Shown in pieces: positions 24,241 through 36,012 of a stretch of DNA of 64,000 nucleotides. Below the pieces are notes generated by a model, which was given only the letters and a program-made list of their open reading frames with translations, searched no databases and had not been told where the DNA came from. The stretch is from Rhabditoides inermis (Eukaryota; Nematoda; Chromadorea; Rhabditida; Rhabditidae). How positions within the stretch are numbered: the first letter of the stretch is position 1; every line of letters starts with the position of its first letter. A program made the position numbers and the translations under genes. Where the stretch lies: contig CAWZYM010000205.1 of assembly GCA_963966185.1 (NCBI GenBank), forward strand, positions 760,001 to 824,000. The letters are read 5' to 3'.

Positions 24241-26232
24241 TACCCGTTCGCGTTGTTTGGTGGAATTTGAGTGTTGCCGGTGTGGCGAGAGTGAGATGCC
24301 CTCCGGAGAGGGGTGGAAAGAGAGTGAGAAAGAGGGAGGGGAGAGAGAGAGAGAGAGAATGAGAGAGAGAGATAGCGAGAAAGAGAGGACAATGATATCC
24401 GTAGGCGGTGCAATGACTGCGTATAGGGGCCGATTGTGTTTCACCTCTTTAGAGTGTGAGTCATACTCAGAGGGCGCAGAGTGATATGGAGGATATGGGG
24501 TTTTCGAAATTACCCCCCGCTTTCTTCCAACAATTGGAGGAGGTAATGTAATCGGGATCGGGTTTCCGCCCTCCCTCTTCGGAATAAACGATCGCAATGA
24601 GACGAGTGATATCAATGGCGCGCGTCACTGAAGAGGTCATTGGAGAAGGAGCAGGAGCAGGAGCAGGAGCAGGGTGGGGAGGAGAAAAAGGAGCTGGAGC
24701 AGTTATACGTGTCTGGGTAAATGGAGCAGTGAGTGGATTGGATACGGTAGACATTCGCATTATTTGTAGTGGCTATAGTGGAGTGGGGGTAGACGCTAAG
24801 TGGATATTGTTTGTGTGGGTAGGGAGTGTAGGGCGAGGGGTACGGTGGTAGGTGTGTGGGTGTGGGTGCATGAAAGTTGTGGTCATGGAATATTGATTTA
24901 TCGATTGACTATCGATTATTGATTTGCCCCTGTTCTAGCTTCGCCAGATTGCGCCCGAGTACTACGACTCGCTGTGCTCTCACACCTCGTGGGTGCGTCT
25001 CATCTACGATTTCATCACCGACCCCAAGATGAGCCTGCGCAGTCGCGTCAAGAGGAAGTATGCCAAGGTGGGCAGGGGCGGGGTTTATGGGCAGATTGAG
25101 TTTTGGATGTGTTTGTTGATTTTGTGAGTTGTATGTTTCACCTGCTGGTGATAAGTTTTGGTGGTTTTCTCGCATTTGGAAGTGGACTATTGGTGTATCT
25201 GGAAGCGAGTGATACCCGTAGACCCATTTCCCAGCAGACATGGATAGAACATGGAAACGTGAAGTGTGGTTCGGGAAACGAATTAATCGTCCAGAGATTA
25301 ATGCAAATCCACATAGTTATGGTGTTTTGAGGTGAAAGAGGGGAGGGAGAAGATATCTGGTGATATGATACCTGGATTCCTGGATACCTGGATACCTGTT
25401 GTTTCAGGGCGACGAGTTCCAGTTCTACGGCGTGGGTCCGCTGGAGACGTGCAACGTCTACCAGTCGGTCCAGAAGGTCAGCCAGTTTGTTACCTGTTAT
25501 ATTTAAAGGGACAGTTTCATAATACGCTAGCGGAATCGCGATTAGATGTTTTGGTGACAGTTTCAATTTAACTTCAACTTTCGTTCTTTTGCAATCGCGG
25601 ACATGCTGTAATTGTGTTTTGCACTTTGGCCTGGAATCTGAGTGTCAATAGGCAAAGTGAATTCTGAATTGCATCGCTGAGGTTGTGCGATTGATAGTGG
25701 TGTGATGATGTCATGGAGTTGTGAACGTGGATGTTCTGTGGCGCCAATCTTTTTTTTGGAAAGGAAGGGTATTGTCAGTTTCAGTTCTAAGTTCTAGTAC
25801 ATGTATTTCATGCACTCTGGGCTTAATCTGTCCGTGTTTCGTTAGTGTAAAGTGTATAGTCTACTACGTGTGTGATTCGTTAATAAATGACTTGGTTGTG
25901 AGTAGTCGGAGGATGATACACATCATCCACGAGGCAGTCAATGTTAGCGGATGTGCTATTTTCGGCGATCGACATTGTTCCGAACACTGTGTTGTTGCGT
26001 TCTGAGCTTTCGTTAGTAATGTTATTGTGTTATTGGCAAATATGGGTTCTTCGTCATGCGATTACGACGAAACATTTGATTTGATGGGCTTTCACACGAA
26101 CAGAATACGCGTTTGCATTATCATTGTGTAACTGTTACTATAATTTGTAAATTGTAAATGTTTCAGGCTCTGTGCCAGATTGGAATCGGCAACGGCCCTG
26201 CCAACATCTACGCCAAGGCCAAGGCTGGTTAG
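20292..26232 (+). CDS. DEGS1: Sphingolipid delta-4 desaturase (DEGS family)
   Basis: Twelve exons (20292-20356, 20509-20630, 21052-21176, 21640-21733, 21845-21920, 22012-22069, 22485-22587, 22766-22853, 23503-23596, 24939-25067, 25408-25476, 26167-26232) give 362 residues, the usual family length. The start [12 protein letters not shown] includes a glycine at position 2, suitable for myristoylation as in vertebrate DEGS1. The three histidine boxes of the di-iron centre are present: HEVSHN, HLEHH and HHVEHHD, with membrane segments around [16 protein letters not shown] and FVFLFGGFFVGLG. The enzyme introduces the 4,5-trans double bond into dihydroceramide in the ER. Oddities: exon 5 follows an unusual acceptor (ttggag), intron 3 has repeated copies of the exon 3 donor region, and intron 8 has an exon-9-like fragment. 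C. elegans has more than one DEGS gene, so the exact orthologue is not assigned. Confidence 0.92.
21156..21475 (+). repeat. Repeated copies of the exon 3/intron 3 junction
   Basis: The junction GGCACGGCCACTCGCG|gtgcgc at 21177 is followed by three similar blocks near 21229, 21313 and 21411 (GGCACGACACCTGACG, GGCCCGGCCTCTGGCG, GGCCCGGCCACTGGCG), each with a gtg(g/c) donor-like end and a downstream TGAATGAAAGATCATG or similar. Partial tandem duplications of about 100 bp. Confidence 0.6.
23413..23452 (+). pseudogene. Exon-9-like fragment of the desaturase in intron 8
   Basis: CTACCACGGTTCGATCAACA resembles the start of exon 9 (CTACTACGGCCCGATCAACC). The fragment is 40 nt, preceded by an AG and followed by a GT. 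Its phases (2 in, 0 out) equal those of exon 9, so it could replace exon 9 without a frameshift. It encodes [13 protein letters not shown] and lacks the HHVEHH box, so such a product would be inactive. Decayed duplicate or alternative exon. Confidence 0.45.
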
Positions 26233-28273
26233 AAGGAGGAGGAGGAGGAGGAGAAGAGAAGTATGTGTCAGACAGTCTTAGATTCCCCTCTCTTAGATTC
26301 CCCGTTGTTCTAGTGTGTATGTGAGCGAGTTCTCCTCAGGACGGTTTCCTTCCCCTGTTTTGTTGCACAAAGTCTATATTTATATTTATTGAATCTTCAC
26401 CAACAGCAAATAACGATTTGCATTTCTCTTGCCACCCGCCCCGAACAAACTTGCAGTTGTGTTGTATGTCTTGCCGTCTCGTATGTGTATGCTTGCCAAT
26501 CTGGCGTTTTGATTTTACTTAGCGCTTGTGATTTACTGTTCTTGCCGCGCTGTCCTATGTATCGAAGTGACTCGCTGACAATAAATTATGCTCGGAGAGA
26601 TTTGTGGTGTGTTCTTTTTGCCGAAGGGTTCTTTGGGGTTGGGGTGACGGGGGTGTTGTACTATGGAGTTTGCGTAACCTGTCTAACGACGTGTCTATTT
26701 ACGGCCCCGTTGATGAAAGGCTGTTTTGATTGTGTTTGAATGTGCAGGTGCGTAATTCATCAACGCTACCTAGGCATCAGCCCCGCAGACACGCGTATGA
26801 TACATGTCTATCTCGCAGGAATTCGGACGAAGGAACAACACGATGTTCGAAGCTCCGAGTTGTAGTGTGTGTGTGTGGGCGAATGACAATTCAGTGAAGA
26901 GAATCCGCAGAGGATTGTTGTTGATTAGCCAGTCGATTGTTATGACGCTAGAGAGAGAGAAGAGAGGGCGTTGTCACTAGCAGAGATTGGCAAGATGATT
27001 TCTCTGGTCCAGCCATACCCATAATATTTCTGGGCTGCACTTCAGTATTGAGAGAGAAAAAATGATGCCGTGCTTTCGAGGAAGTTTTGGGGAAAGACGC
27101 GTCTGTAGTATTTTGGCAGCAGCTCTAGTTGAAAGTGGACAATGGACCGCGTATTCAAATAGCTTCCTCTCACGCTTACCTGTTATCAACCTACATACAG
27201 GGAAAGCGCGAACTATTTCCGTAGCTCACGTTTCTCTCTTATAGCACACTATTGTTTCTTTGGAGCAAGGTATGTTTATAGAAAATAGACAACTGTTTTG
27301 TATCTATTACTGTACCCAGTGCCCTTCTTTTGTCTAATAGCATGTGTGTGGGTGGTTGGGCTATGCTAATTAGAATCGAAAAGCAATCGCGGTAGAGTGC
27401 GCGGCAATCGAATTCGGCGTATTGTCGGGTGTACACGGCACTCTCTCCTAATAGTCGCCTACAGTATGTGTTTTGCATGGGCCGGACTGGGAACATGCTG
27501 ATTCTTTGCGGCAGATGGTTTTTCTGGCGCTGTCATGACATACTGTTTTCGGTGAATCTGAAAACAGCTGAAACTGCGAGGGAGTGTGTGAAAGAGTTTT
27601 GCTTTTCAATCAGAGTTTGTGAGCTGAACGGTCAAGTATTTGACTCGACTTAGTACTCTTTGCGAAATTACTCGCGCGATGTTTGGATCCTTCACTCTTG
27701 CGCACATCCAATTTTGAGGGCGCGCGTAGTTTAATAGTGTTGTGACGCCTCCCTCCTCCATCGCTGATTGGCGGATCGGGGGCGGGCGGGCGATTGTATT
27801 GGAGCCGATCCCCTCGAAAGGGGCGGGGCTCGGAGACGAATCAGCGTATTGAGGCTGTTATAACCGGTGGATTGTGCTCGGGGCGGGGTAGTCAGTCGGT
27901 CGGTGGCGTGCGCTTGGATATTTGTTTATGTTTACTCTCCGTCCACCTCCCACCCACTCATCTCGTGCTCATTTCGTGGACACGCCACGCTGTCCAATAT
28001 GCTAATACTCGCTGGAAATGAGTTTTGGGTCTTATGATTGAAGCAGAGGGTTCATATTCTGCAAGAGGTGTCTCCCGCAGTTGTATAGAGCCTCTCCACT
28101 GCTCCGAGGTTGTTGTACGCACGTCGTACTTTCGAAAAATTTGGTTTTGCCAGTTCCACATTCGGTTTGACCCAAAATGAATCCCTTACGCTTTTCGAAT
28201 GCGCATCTGCGCATATCATATGTTTTCAAGGAGTATGTTGTTTGCTGTTTTCCGATTGCTTTCGAAGGACAGG

Positions 28274-28334
<61 letters not shown>

Positions 28335-28594
28335 AGGAGAGAGAGAGAGGCAATCCTATATGCGTTAGAGAGAGTCTTCTAAGTGAGCGATTTCCGACAT
28401 GTTCGAAGATTATGCATTATGACGACGTGATGTATTGTTGTGCAGTAAATCACCGATCGCACTTTTTCTATCAGCGAAACGCTTTTCTATAGGCTAAAAA
28501 GGGAAAACGGCCCATATTTGCAACATATGTTTACCTTTACAAGTTCCAGTGAACATTGAACGCGTGCCGATCCAATGACATTATCGTAACTCTT

Positions 28595-28626
<32 letters not shown>

Positions 28627-28956
28627 GAACTACTCTTTCTCCCCTTTCCTAAAATACACCAATACACTCATTCACATTCAAGCCACGATAGGTTTTCGGT
28701 TCGCGAGACGCGAGAGTACACTTTCTCATTTTGACCAGTTCCCCACTTTACTTTTCAATTTCTGTGCACATTCAAAAATTGAAAGCTCAAATTGAAGCCG
28801 CTCAAATTTGATGCTTCGGAACCAGCGTTTAGATCACTTTTATATTTTCCGCATGCCACAACATTCTGAAAAAACGAATCACAGCTGCTAATTTCGGTAG
28901 ACTTTATCATCCCTTCTCTTTCTCTAACTACCTTGCAGTTTCGTGAAATAACTCTC

Positions 28957-29002
<46 letters not shown>

Positions 29003-29116
29003 ACTCTCGCTAACAACCTCGCAGTTCGTATGACCTCCCTCTCTCACCCCACCCCCTCCCTCTCTCTTTCAGCTCGTCTCGTACTCGGGTCCCCCCCTCC
29101 CTCCCCCTCTCATCCG
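26233..29116. other. Intergenic upstream of the neuropeptide gene
   Basis: No gene supported. About 27735-27905 is GC-rich with GGGCGG-type motifs and a GATTGGCGG, possibly a promoter region. GA tracts lie at about 28277-28350 and CT tracts near 28590-28625 and 28958-28998. A splice-acceptor-like TTTCAG at about 29065-29070 precedes the flp ATG. Confidence 0.4.
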
Positions 29117-30175
29117 ATGGCTGACCGCTTGTGTCTGGTGCTGCTCTCGCTGGCAGCCGCCGCCGCCGCCTTTGACTCGAGTGAGATTCGCATGCTGGAG
29201 GAGGAGTGTGAGTCCGGCTGCTTGTCGCTTTGTGTCGCTGTGTGTGTCCTGTGTGCGGTACCGCGTCAGTCTCTTCAAACCACGCCGGCGAACTTCAAGC
29301 TAAACATCGTTCGAATATGATTTCTGGGCTACCACCATTGGCGCAGTGATTTTTGAGACCATTTGAAATCAAAAGAAGCCATTTCGGGCGTGGCATGAAG
29401 AGACTGACCAGTACTTGTACCTTTTGGAGGAAACAGACATGATTTACGGTACCGCACACTGACCCTGCTTATTGCTTTTGCTTTTTGCTTACTGTGCCTT
29501 CTCTCCCTATTTCTATCTTCCCTGTCTAACCCGCCGGTTCCAGTGGGCCTCACCAAGCGCACGCTCAAGAATCCGCTCATCCGGTTCGGAAAGCGCGCAC
29601 TCAACGATGAGGTGAGTGGGCGGGGCATGCGGGGGGCTAACGGAAACATAAGCGGGGCGTGAGCGGTCGGAGCTACATCTATCTTGGGAGCAGCACTCTA
29701 AAAATAGCCAGAGGGCAGTGCCGAAATCACATTACCTTTGACGAAGTCAACACGATTTGTGTCCTTTGCAGGATATGGGCAGTCCGATTATTCGTTTTGG
29801 CAAGCGAACGCCCGACGGCGCCCCTCTGATCAGGTACATACCGTAACTCTCATTCTAACTACAGTATACCCTGGTTCTGTCTACAGTAACACATCGAATA
29901 CAGTACCCCTATCTATGATGTGCAGGTTCGGTCGCGCGCCGGAATCGGCGCCGCTCATTCGATTCGGCAAGCGGTCGCCTTCGCCGGATGGAGCCCCGCT
30001 GATCAGGTAAACACATCCGCGACAAATTTGAAATGTACCGTAACCTCGTATGATGTGCAGGTTCGGTCGCGCGCCGGATTCCGCGCCTCTTATTCGATTC
30101 GGCAAGCGGTCGATGGACGGAACGCCGCTGATTCGGTTCGGACGGTCGCCGTCGTCTGCACCACTGATCAGGTGA

Positions 30176-30216
<41 letters not shown>

Positions 30217-30259
30217 GAAGAGAGAGAGGGAGAGGAAGAGAGAGAGAGAGAGAGAGGGA

Positions 30260-30317
<58 letters not shown>

Positions 30318-30970
30318 GAGAGAGAGAGAGGGAGAGGGAGAGAGAGAGGAAGAGAGAGGGAGAGAGGGAGAGGGAGAGAGAGGGGAAAAGGGAGAGAGAG
30401 GGAGAGGGAGGGAGAGAGAAGATGTCACCAAATTGTCGAAAAATACAGCTCGTGAAGGTATGACATTGCCTGTTCCTTGAGCTGTACTTTAGTCGTTCTG
30501 AACCGTTCGCTTTGAATGACGATAAATGAAGTGCGTCAGGCTTCTTCAGGCCGCAAAAGCATATTAGCATATACATTTTACGAAATAATTGGTTTTTCGG
30601 AACGCGTGTGATCTTGCAATGTCATTATAACTATCACATTGTGATGTAAAAGGTTGCAGGGGAAACAGTGGTCGCTACAATAGAGTTCACGAGAACAAGA
30701 GTTATAAAAAGAGTGACAAACGGTTGAACAAACATCGTTCACGTGTTCAGCTTGCAAAGGTTGTTTTGTTACAAATTAAGTTAGTGTAATTCCATTGACC
30801 ACACTGAAACACGCTGTTAATTCCCACTCACTATTCATGGTAAAGCTGTACACACACAGAAATAGCTCCATATCACCTGGTGGTTCATAACATCTAATTT
30901 GCATAATGAATTACGTCACTTCAGGTTCGGCCGGGCGCCGGACTCTGCGCCGTTGATCCGATTCGGCTGA
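29117..30970 (+). CDS. flp-13: FMRFamide-like neuropeptide precursor, flp-13 type
   Basis: Exons 29117-29207, 29544-29611, 29772-29833, 29926-30006, 30061-30171 and 30925-30970 join to 152 residues. A hydrophobic signal peptide (MADRLCLVLLSLAAAAAA) leads. Nine peptides follow, each ending in IRFG, separated by KR or R: TLKNPLIRFG, ALNDEDMGSPIIRFG, TPDGAPLIRFG, APESAPLIRFG, SPSPDGAPLIRFG, APDSAPLIRFG, SMDGTPLIRFG, SPSSAPLIRFG and a final APDSAPLIRFG directly before the stop. The C-terminal Gly would be converted to an amide. The (A/S)PLIRF pattern is that of C. elegans FLP-13 peptides. The last three introns, and the one before exon 4, all interrupt the Arg codon of ..LIR|FG at AG|G, so the gene grew by duplication of phase-2 exons. 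Upstream in-frame codons (from 29030) were not used because an acceptor lies at 29070. Confidence 0.92.
30172..30421 (+). repeat. GA microsatellite in flp-13 intron 5
   Basis: 250 bp of GAGAG/GGAGA-type sequence starting at the donor itself (AG|gtgagaggg). It makes intron 5 the longest of the gene (753 bp). Confidence 0.9.
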
Positions 30971-32055
30971 GTCAATCGATAAAATCGATCGCCGTATCGA
31001 TTGCCTTCGAGCGCTCCTAGAGACATCACTCACACACGCCAGTTGTTCGCACGCTGCTGTGCCCCTTTCCCCCCTTCTTCTTCTATCCCACAACTGAGAG
31101 AGAGACTTGTTGATATGTGTTTTTAATTTGTGATGCACCACTTCGATTGATGAGAGACGATGATAAAGTGTTCGCGACGTTGATCATGCAAGTTTTATTT
31201 ATTGATGTGCAATTTTATCTTTCATTATTATTCTTTATGCGGGTCGCCTGATTTTGGAAACGGCGGTTGGAGTCGATATTCTAACAAGGAGTGTCGTTTA
31301 GGTCACAGAATCCGATGGTGACCAAACTGATATCAGAGATACCCTAGGAGGTCACTAGTCGAAAACCCTTTTCAAATCCACATGACCGGCCATACGTTTC
31401 GAGATATTTACGTTTCAAATTTTGAAGCTAAACCGTGTGGATTGCTTTTGCGATCTGTCACTCCATTCGCGCGAGCTGTGAAACAGCGGCGGTGGCCAAG
31501 TGGATAGAGCGGCTGACTGTCAAGCAGCAGGCGGTGGGTTCGCTCTCCGGATATGCTTGTAAAACATTTTGTTGAAACCGACTAGCGCTTCGGCGCGCTG
31601 TCGCGCGCCTCCGCGCTAGATCATGAAAATAAGAAGAATAGAATAGAAACTCATAGAATAGAATAGAAACTCAAGTTTTTGTTATGATCAATAATACTGT
31701 GTGTTTTTTTTACAATTTCATAACATTTCGAGTGAAACTGGTTATTAAAGTAGAGAAGATTAGTCGATTGATGTATTGATTGCACTGATAATGTGGTCTA
31801 GAGGCAATGCAATAATAATACCTGGTCTGCAAGTGCTTTGGTTAGCTGCCGCGTACCTCCGTTGTACAAGTCAGTAGATCTATGTATATTTTTGAATTTG
31901 AATGTCCTCGCGTATACGGAAAGAGCACCTGCACGGTGCCGCGCGCTCCCGCTCCGCTATCAATATCTATGAATACATAGATCAATGATAATCATTATAC
32001 TTTTTTTTCTGAACTATACTTTCCTTTGCTCATAAAAACTCTCTCTCTCTCTCTT

Positions 32056-32147
<92 letters not shown>

Positions 32148-32535
32148 TCTCTTTCTTTCTCTCTCTTTTTTCTCTTTCTTTCTCTCTCTTTCTCTTCGTA
32201 TTTCTTTTAGTTTTAATGCTACGAGCTTTGCTACTGCAACCTCTCGCCCTCTTTTATTCTCGCATTCTCTCTCTCTCTTTCTCTCTCTGTCTCTCTCTAT
32301 CTCTCCCTTCCCTTTTTTATCTTACTCTTCCTTTTTTCCCTCTTCCTCTTTTTCCGCTGCCTTTCTCTATATATATATCTATATGCTTCTCTCTAACTTT
32401 TCCTCTCTCCCTCTCTCTCTCTCTCTCTCCGTTCTTTGTCAATGCATTTTTAGAGATTGAAGTAAAACTTTTGCTTGGACATGGAGCTTCCGCTGCCGGA
32501 CAGCGAGATTTTGATGTTTTTTTAACCGGATACTG
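30971..32535. other. Intergenic, repeat-derived
   Basis: After the flp-13 stop no gene is seen. GC-rich hairpin-like strings occur near 31583-31620 (CGCTTCGGCGCGC...CGCGCGCCTCCGCG) and 31930-31962, resembling the core of the satellite at 34-35.7 kb. About 32038-32200 and 32260-32430 are CT-rich low-complexity tracts. Confidence 0.4.
31485..31555 (+). other. tRNA-like sequence, degenerate
   Basis: GTGGCCAAGTGGATAGAGCGG matches an A box and D arm, and GACTGTCAAGC an anticodon loop reading GTC, but the B box (GGTTCGCTCTCC) is imperfect and the T stem does not pair. Probably a tRNA pseudogene or tRNA-derived repeat. Confidence 0.35.
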
Positions 32536-33560
32536 AAAGCAAAATTGAGGAGGTGGACTACAGCCGAGGACGTAAACTCAACTATCTGCAAAGTTTCATA
32601 CAAATTGGTTTAGTATGAATCAAGTCGTGAACGCGGAACTAATCAAAATCGTAAAGAAATGCGAGGGCGCGCGCATCTTTTGATGATTGGACAATATGTT
32701 CCTCACACCGTAACCAATAACGCTGAATTTGGCAGGTACGCTCTTTTTGTTGAAACTATTTGTTGAACGTATTTACGGAAAAAGAAGCGAAGATGTTTCT
32801 TAGATGAGACAAGTTCGCTGCGAACAGCAACAAAATCGATTACTTTCGTGGTTTTTCTTCGAAATATAGGCAATGAGTGTAATTGGAGAGTAATCACTGC
32901 GTCGACTGCGTCCTGAAGTAATATGTAATCTTTCTGAGAAGTTTCACGCAAATCGGTTCAGTAGAAACGGAGATATGCCCGCGGACACACAAGAAAAGGT
33001 GCAAAAGTGTCTATTTTTGGTGGTTTTCGACCATAAAAAAAGGTAATGAAAGCAAAATTGAGAACTGTCACAGAATGGACTGCACCAGAAGACGTGAACT
33101 CAACTATCTTATGAGTTTCATGCAAACTGGTTCTGTATGAATCGAGTTATGACCGCGGAAATACTAAAAATCGCAAAAGTGAGGCGAGAGCGCGCGCGCG
33201 GCTCTTGCTAATTTGGCTATATTTTCCTTACACCGTAACCAATGATGATGAAAATTGCAGGTTAGTGACAGAACTATTTGTTGAAAGTAATTACAGAACA
33301 AGAAGCGAAACTGTTTCTTAGGTGAGAAGCTTTTGCAGCGGACACCACCAAAATCGGCGAATTTTGAGGTTTTTCTACTAAATAAAGGCAATGAGTGTAA
33401 TTGGAGAGTAATCACAAAGTGGACTGCATCCTGAAGTACTTTGTAAACTTTTTGCAAAGTTTGACGCAAATCGGTTCGGTAGGAACGGAGTTATGTTCGC
33501 GGACACACAAGAAAAAGTGCAAAAGTGACCATTTTTGGTGGTTTTTTGACCAAATATGGA
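32536..33560 (+). repeat. Diverged ~513-bp tandem duplication
   Basis: TGAAAGCAAAATTGAG starts a unit at about 32536 and again at about 33049. Both contain GGACTNCNNCNGANGACGTNAACTCAACTATC-like text, a GCGAG..GCGCGC cluster, CACACCGTAACCAAT, AATGAGTGTAATTGGAGAGT, and GCGGACACACAAGAAAA in order. Identity is clearly below 90%. No protein recognised. Confidence 0.6.
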
Positions 33561-33715
33561 CGTAGAGGAGGAGTTGAGAGGTGCCTGAATTTTGTCGTCG
33601 TCCTTGCAAAGGAATACAACTTTCTACCAAGTTTCATGTGAATTGGTTGAGTTTGAAGCTAGTTATGACTCTGGAATGACGGACAGAGACAATAGGACAT
33701 TTTAGTAGAAAAGGC

Positions 33716-33740
33716 GACTAGCGCGCTTCGCGCGCTAGAA
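33716..33740. repeat. GC-rich palindrome CTAGCGCGC..GCGCGCTAG
   Basis: A perfect 20-bp-scale inverted repeat around CGCGCTTCGCGCG, ending in CTAG. Hairpin plus CTAG resembles a Helitron 3' end but there is no other support. Confidence 0.5.
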
Positions 33741-33984
33741 ATATAGGTATAAAATAGAGGAGAAAATTATCTATCGATTGATATATAGATTGACTTGATA
33801 TGTGCTCTGGAAGTGCTATTAGGAGCTGTGCTAGAAGTGCTGTTGTCAGTCTTCCAGTAGATGACTCATCTTTATTTATCTTCTTATTTTTTTAATTTTA
33901 TAAAAAAAATAAGAAGATAAAAATCAAGAAGATTTCAAATAATTAGAAAGTGTCACAGTCTATCTGGTTGACTGTATTTACTAT

Positions 33985-35690
33985 GCTCATAGAAGGCGGT
34001 CCGGCACGCTTCGCTGTCAGAGCCTATCAGTAGATCAGTAATAAAAAAAATCACAATATAATAATCACTGATACTGAAATGCTTTTTTCCGACTCTCTGA
34101 TCTCTTTCTCGGATGCACATAGGAGGCGCTCCGGCACGCTTCGCGCGCCTCCGCGGTCAAAGTCTATCAGTAGATCAGTAATAGTAAGAATATATTGATC
34201 ACTGTTACTGATATGCATTTTCTCCGATTCTCTGAGCTTTCATTCTATCGTATGCACTTAGAAGGCGCTCCGGCACGCTTCGCGCGCCTCCGCGGTCAAA
34301 GTCGATCAGTAGATCAGTAAATACAATAATATATTGATCACTGGTACTGATATGCATTCTCTCCTACTCTCTGATCTTTCACTCTCTCGTATGCACATAG
34401 AAAGCGCTCCGGCACGCTTCGCGCGCCTCCGCGGTCAAAGTCGATCAGTATATCAGTAATTATAATAATACATTGATCACTGAAACTGATATGCAATCTA
34501 TTCTACTCTCTGATCTTTTACTCTTTCGTATGCACATAGAATTCGCTCCGGCACGCTTCGCGCGCCTCCGCAGTCAAAGTCGATCAGTAGATCAGTAATT
34601 ATAATAATACATTGATCACTGATATTGACATGCATTTTCTCCGACTCTCTGATCTTTTACTCTTTCGTTTGCACATTGAGGGCGCTCCGGCACGCTTCGC
34701 GCGCCTCCGCAGTCAAAGTCGATCAGTAGATCAGTATTTATAATAATACATTGATCACTGAAACTGATATGCAATCTATTCTACTCTCTGATCTTTTACT
34801 CTTTCGTTTGCACATAGAGGGCGCTCCGGCACGCTTCGCGCGCCTCCGCGGTTAAAGTCGATCAGTATATCAGTAATTATAATAATACATTATTCACTGA
34901 TACTGATATGCATTTTCTCCGACTCTCTGATCTTTTACTCTTTCGTTTGCACATTGAGGGCGCTCCGGCACGCTTCGCGCGCATCCGCGGTCAAAGTCGA
35001 TCAGTAGATCAGTATTTATGATAATACATTGATCACTGAAACTGATATGCAATCTATTCTACTCTCTGATCTTTTACTCTTTCGTATGCACATAGAAGGC
35101 GCTCCGGCACGCTTCGCGCGCCTCCGCGGTCAAAGTCGATCAGTAGATCAGTAAATAAAATAATACATTATTCACTGATACTGATATGCATTTTCTCCGA
35201 CTCTCTGATCTTTTACTCTTTCGTTTGCACATTGAGGGCGCTCCGGCACGCTTCGCGCGCATCCGCGGTCAAAGTCGATCAGTAGATCAGTATTTATGAT
35301 AATACATTGATCACTGAAACTGATATGCAATCTATTCTACTCTCTGATCTTTTACTCTTTCGTATGCACATAGAAGGCGCTCCGGCACGCTTCGCGCGCC
35401 TCCGCGGTCAAAGTCGATCAGTAGATCAGTAATTATAATAATACATTATTCACTGATACTGATATGCATTTTCTCCGACTCTCTGATTTTTGACTATCTC
35501 GTTTGGCATATAGAAAGCGCTCCGGCACGCTCCGCGACCCTCCGCGGTCAAAGTCGATCAGCAGATCAGTAATAATAAGAATATATTGATCACTGCTACT
35601 GTTATGTATTTTCTCCGACTCTTTGATTTTTCACTCTCTCGTATGCACATGGAGGGCGCTCCGGCACGCTTCGCGGTAAAAGCCTATCAG
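33985..35690 (+). repeat. 139-bp satellite array with dimeric higher-order structure
   Basis: About 13 monomers, each with a GC-rich core (GCGCTCCGGCACGCTTCGCG) and an AT-rich tail (ATCAGTAGATCAGTAAT). Cores start at 34126, 34265, 34404, 34543, 34682, 34821, 34960 and 35099: exactly 139 bp apart each time. From about 34470 to 35500 two tail types alternate, one with AAACTGATATGCAATCTATT and one with TACTGATATGCATTTTCTCC, giving a 278-bp dimer. The outer monomers are diverged. Confidence 0.9.
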
Positions 35691-35767
35691 TAGCTGGTTG
35701 ACAATTACTATTTAGTATAGATACAAGTATAATTTATAGTTATCACTGGTCTAATATTATAAAATAT

Positions 35768-35923
35768 AAGAGAGAGAGAGAGAGATGAGCAGCCGGTTGA
35801 CAATTATTATTGATTTTAGATCCAAGTAGACTTCATATTTATCACTAATCTAAAATCATAATATATAAGAGAGAGATAGAGGAAGAGAGGGAGAGAAAGA
35901 GAGAAAGAGAAAAAGAGAGAGAA

Positions 35924-35990
<67 letters not shown>

Positions 35991-36012
35991 AGAGAGAGAA
36001 GGAGAGAGAGAC
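35768..36012. repeat. GA microsatellite next to the satellite
   Basis: GA tracts at about 35768-35786 and 35866-36012, preceded each time by a related AT-rich segment (GGTTGACAATTA...), so the flank itself is duplicated. Confidence 0.7.

Noticed and set aside
29881..30576. 231-codon minus-strand open frame over flp-13
   Set aside because: Composed of Ser-Leu repeats from the CT strand of an intron plus antisense of neuropeptide exons.
31485..31555. Functional tRNA-Asp
   Set aside because: The B box is disrupted and the T and acceptor stems do not pair.
33985..35690. CRISPR-like array of regular repeats
   Set aside because: The whole 139-bp unit repeats, there are no unique spacers, and the host is a nematode; it is a satellite.
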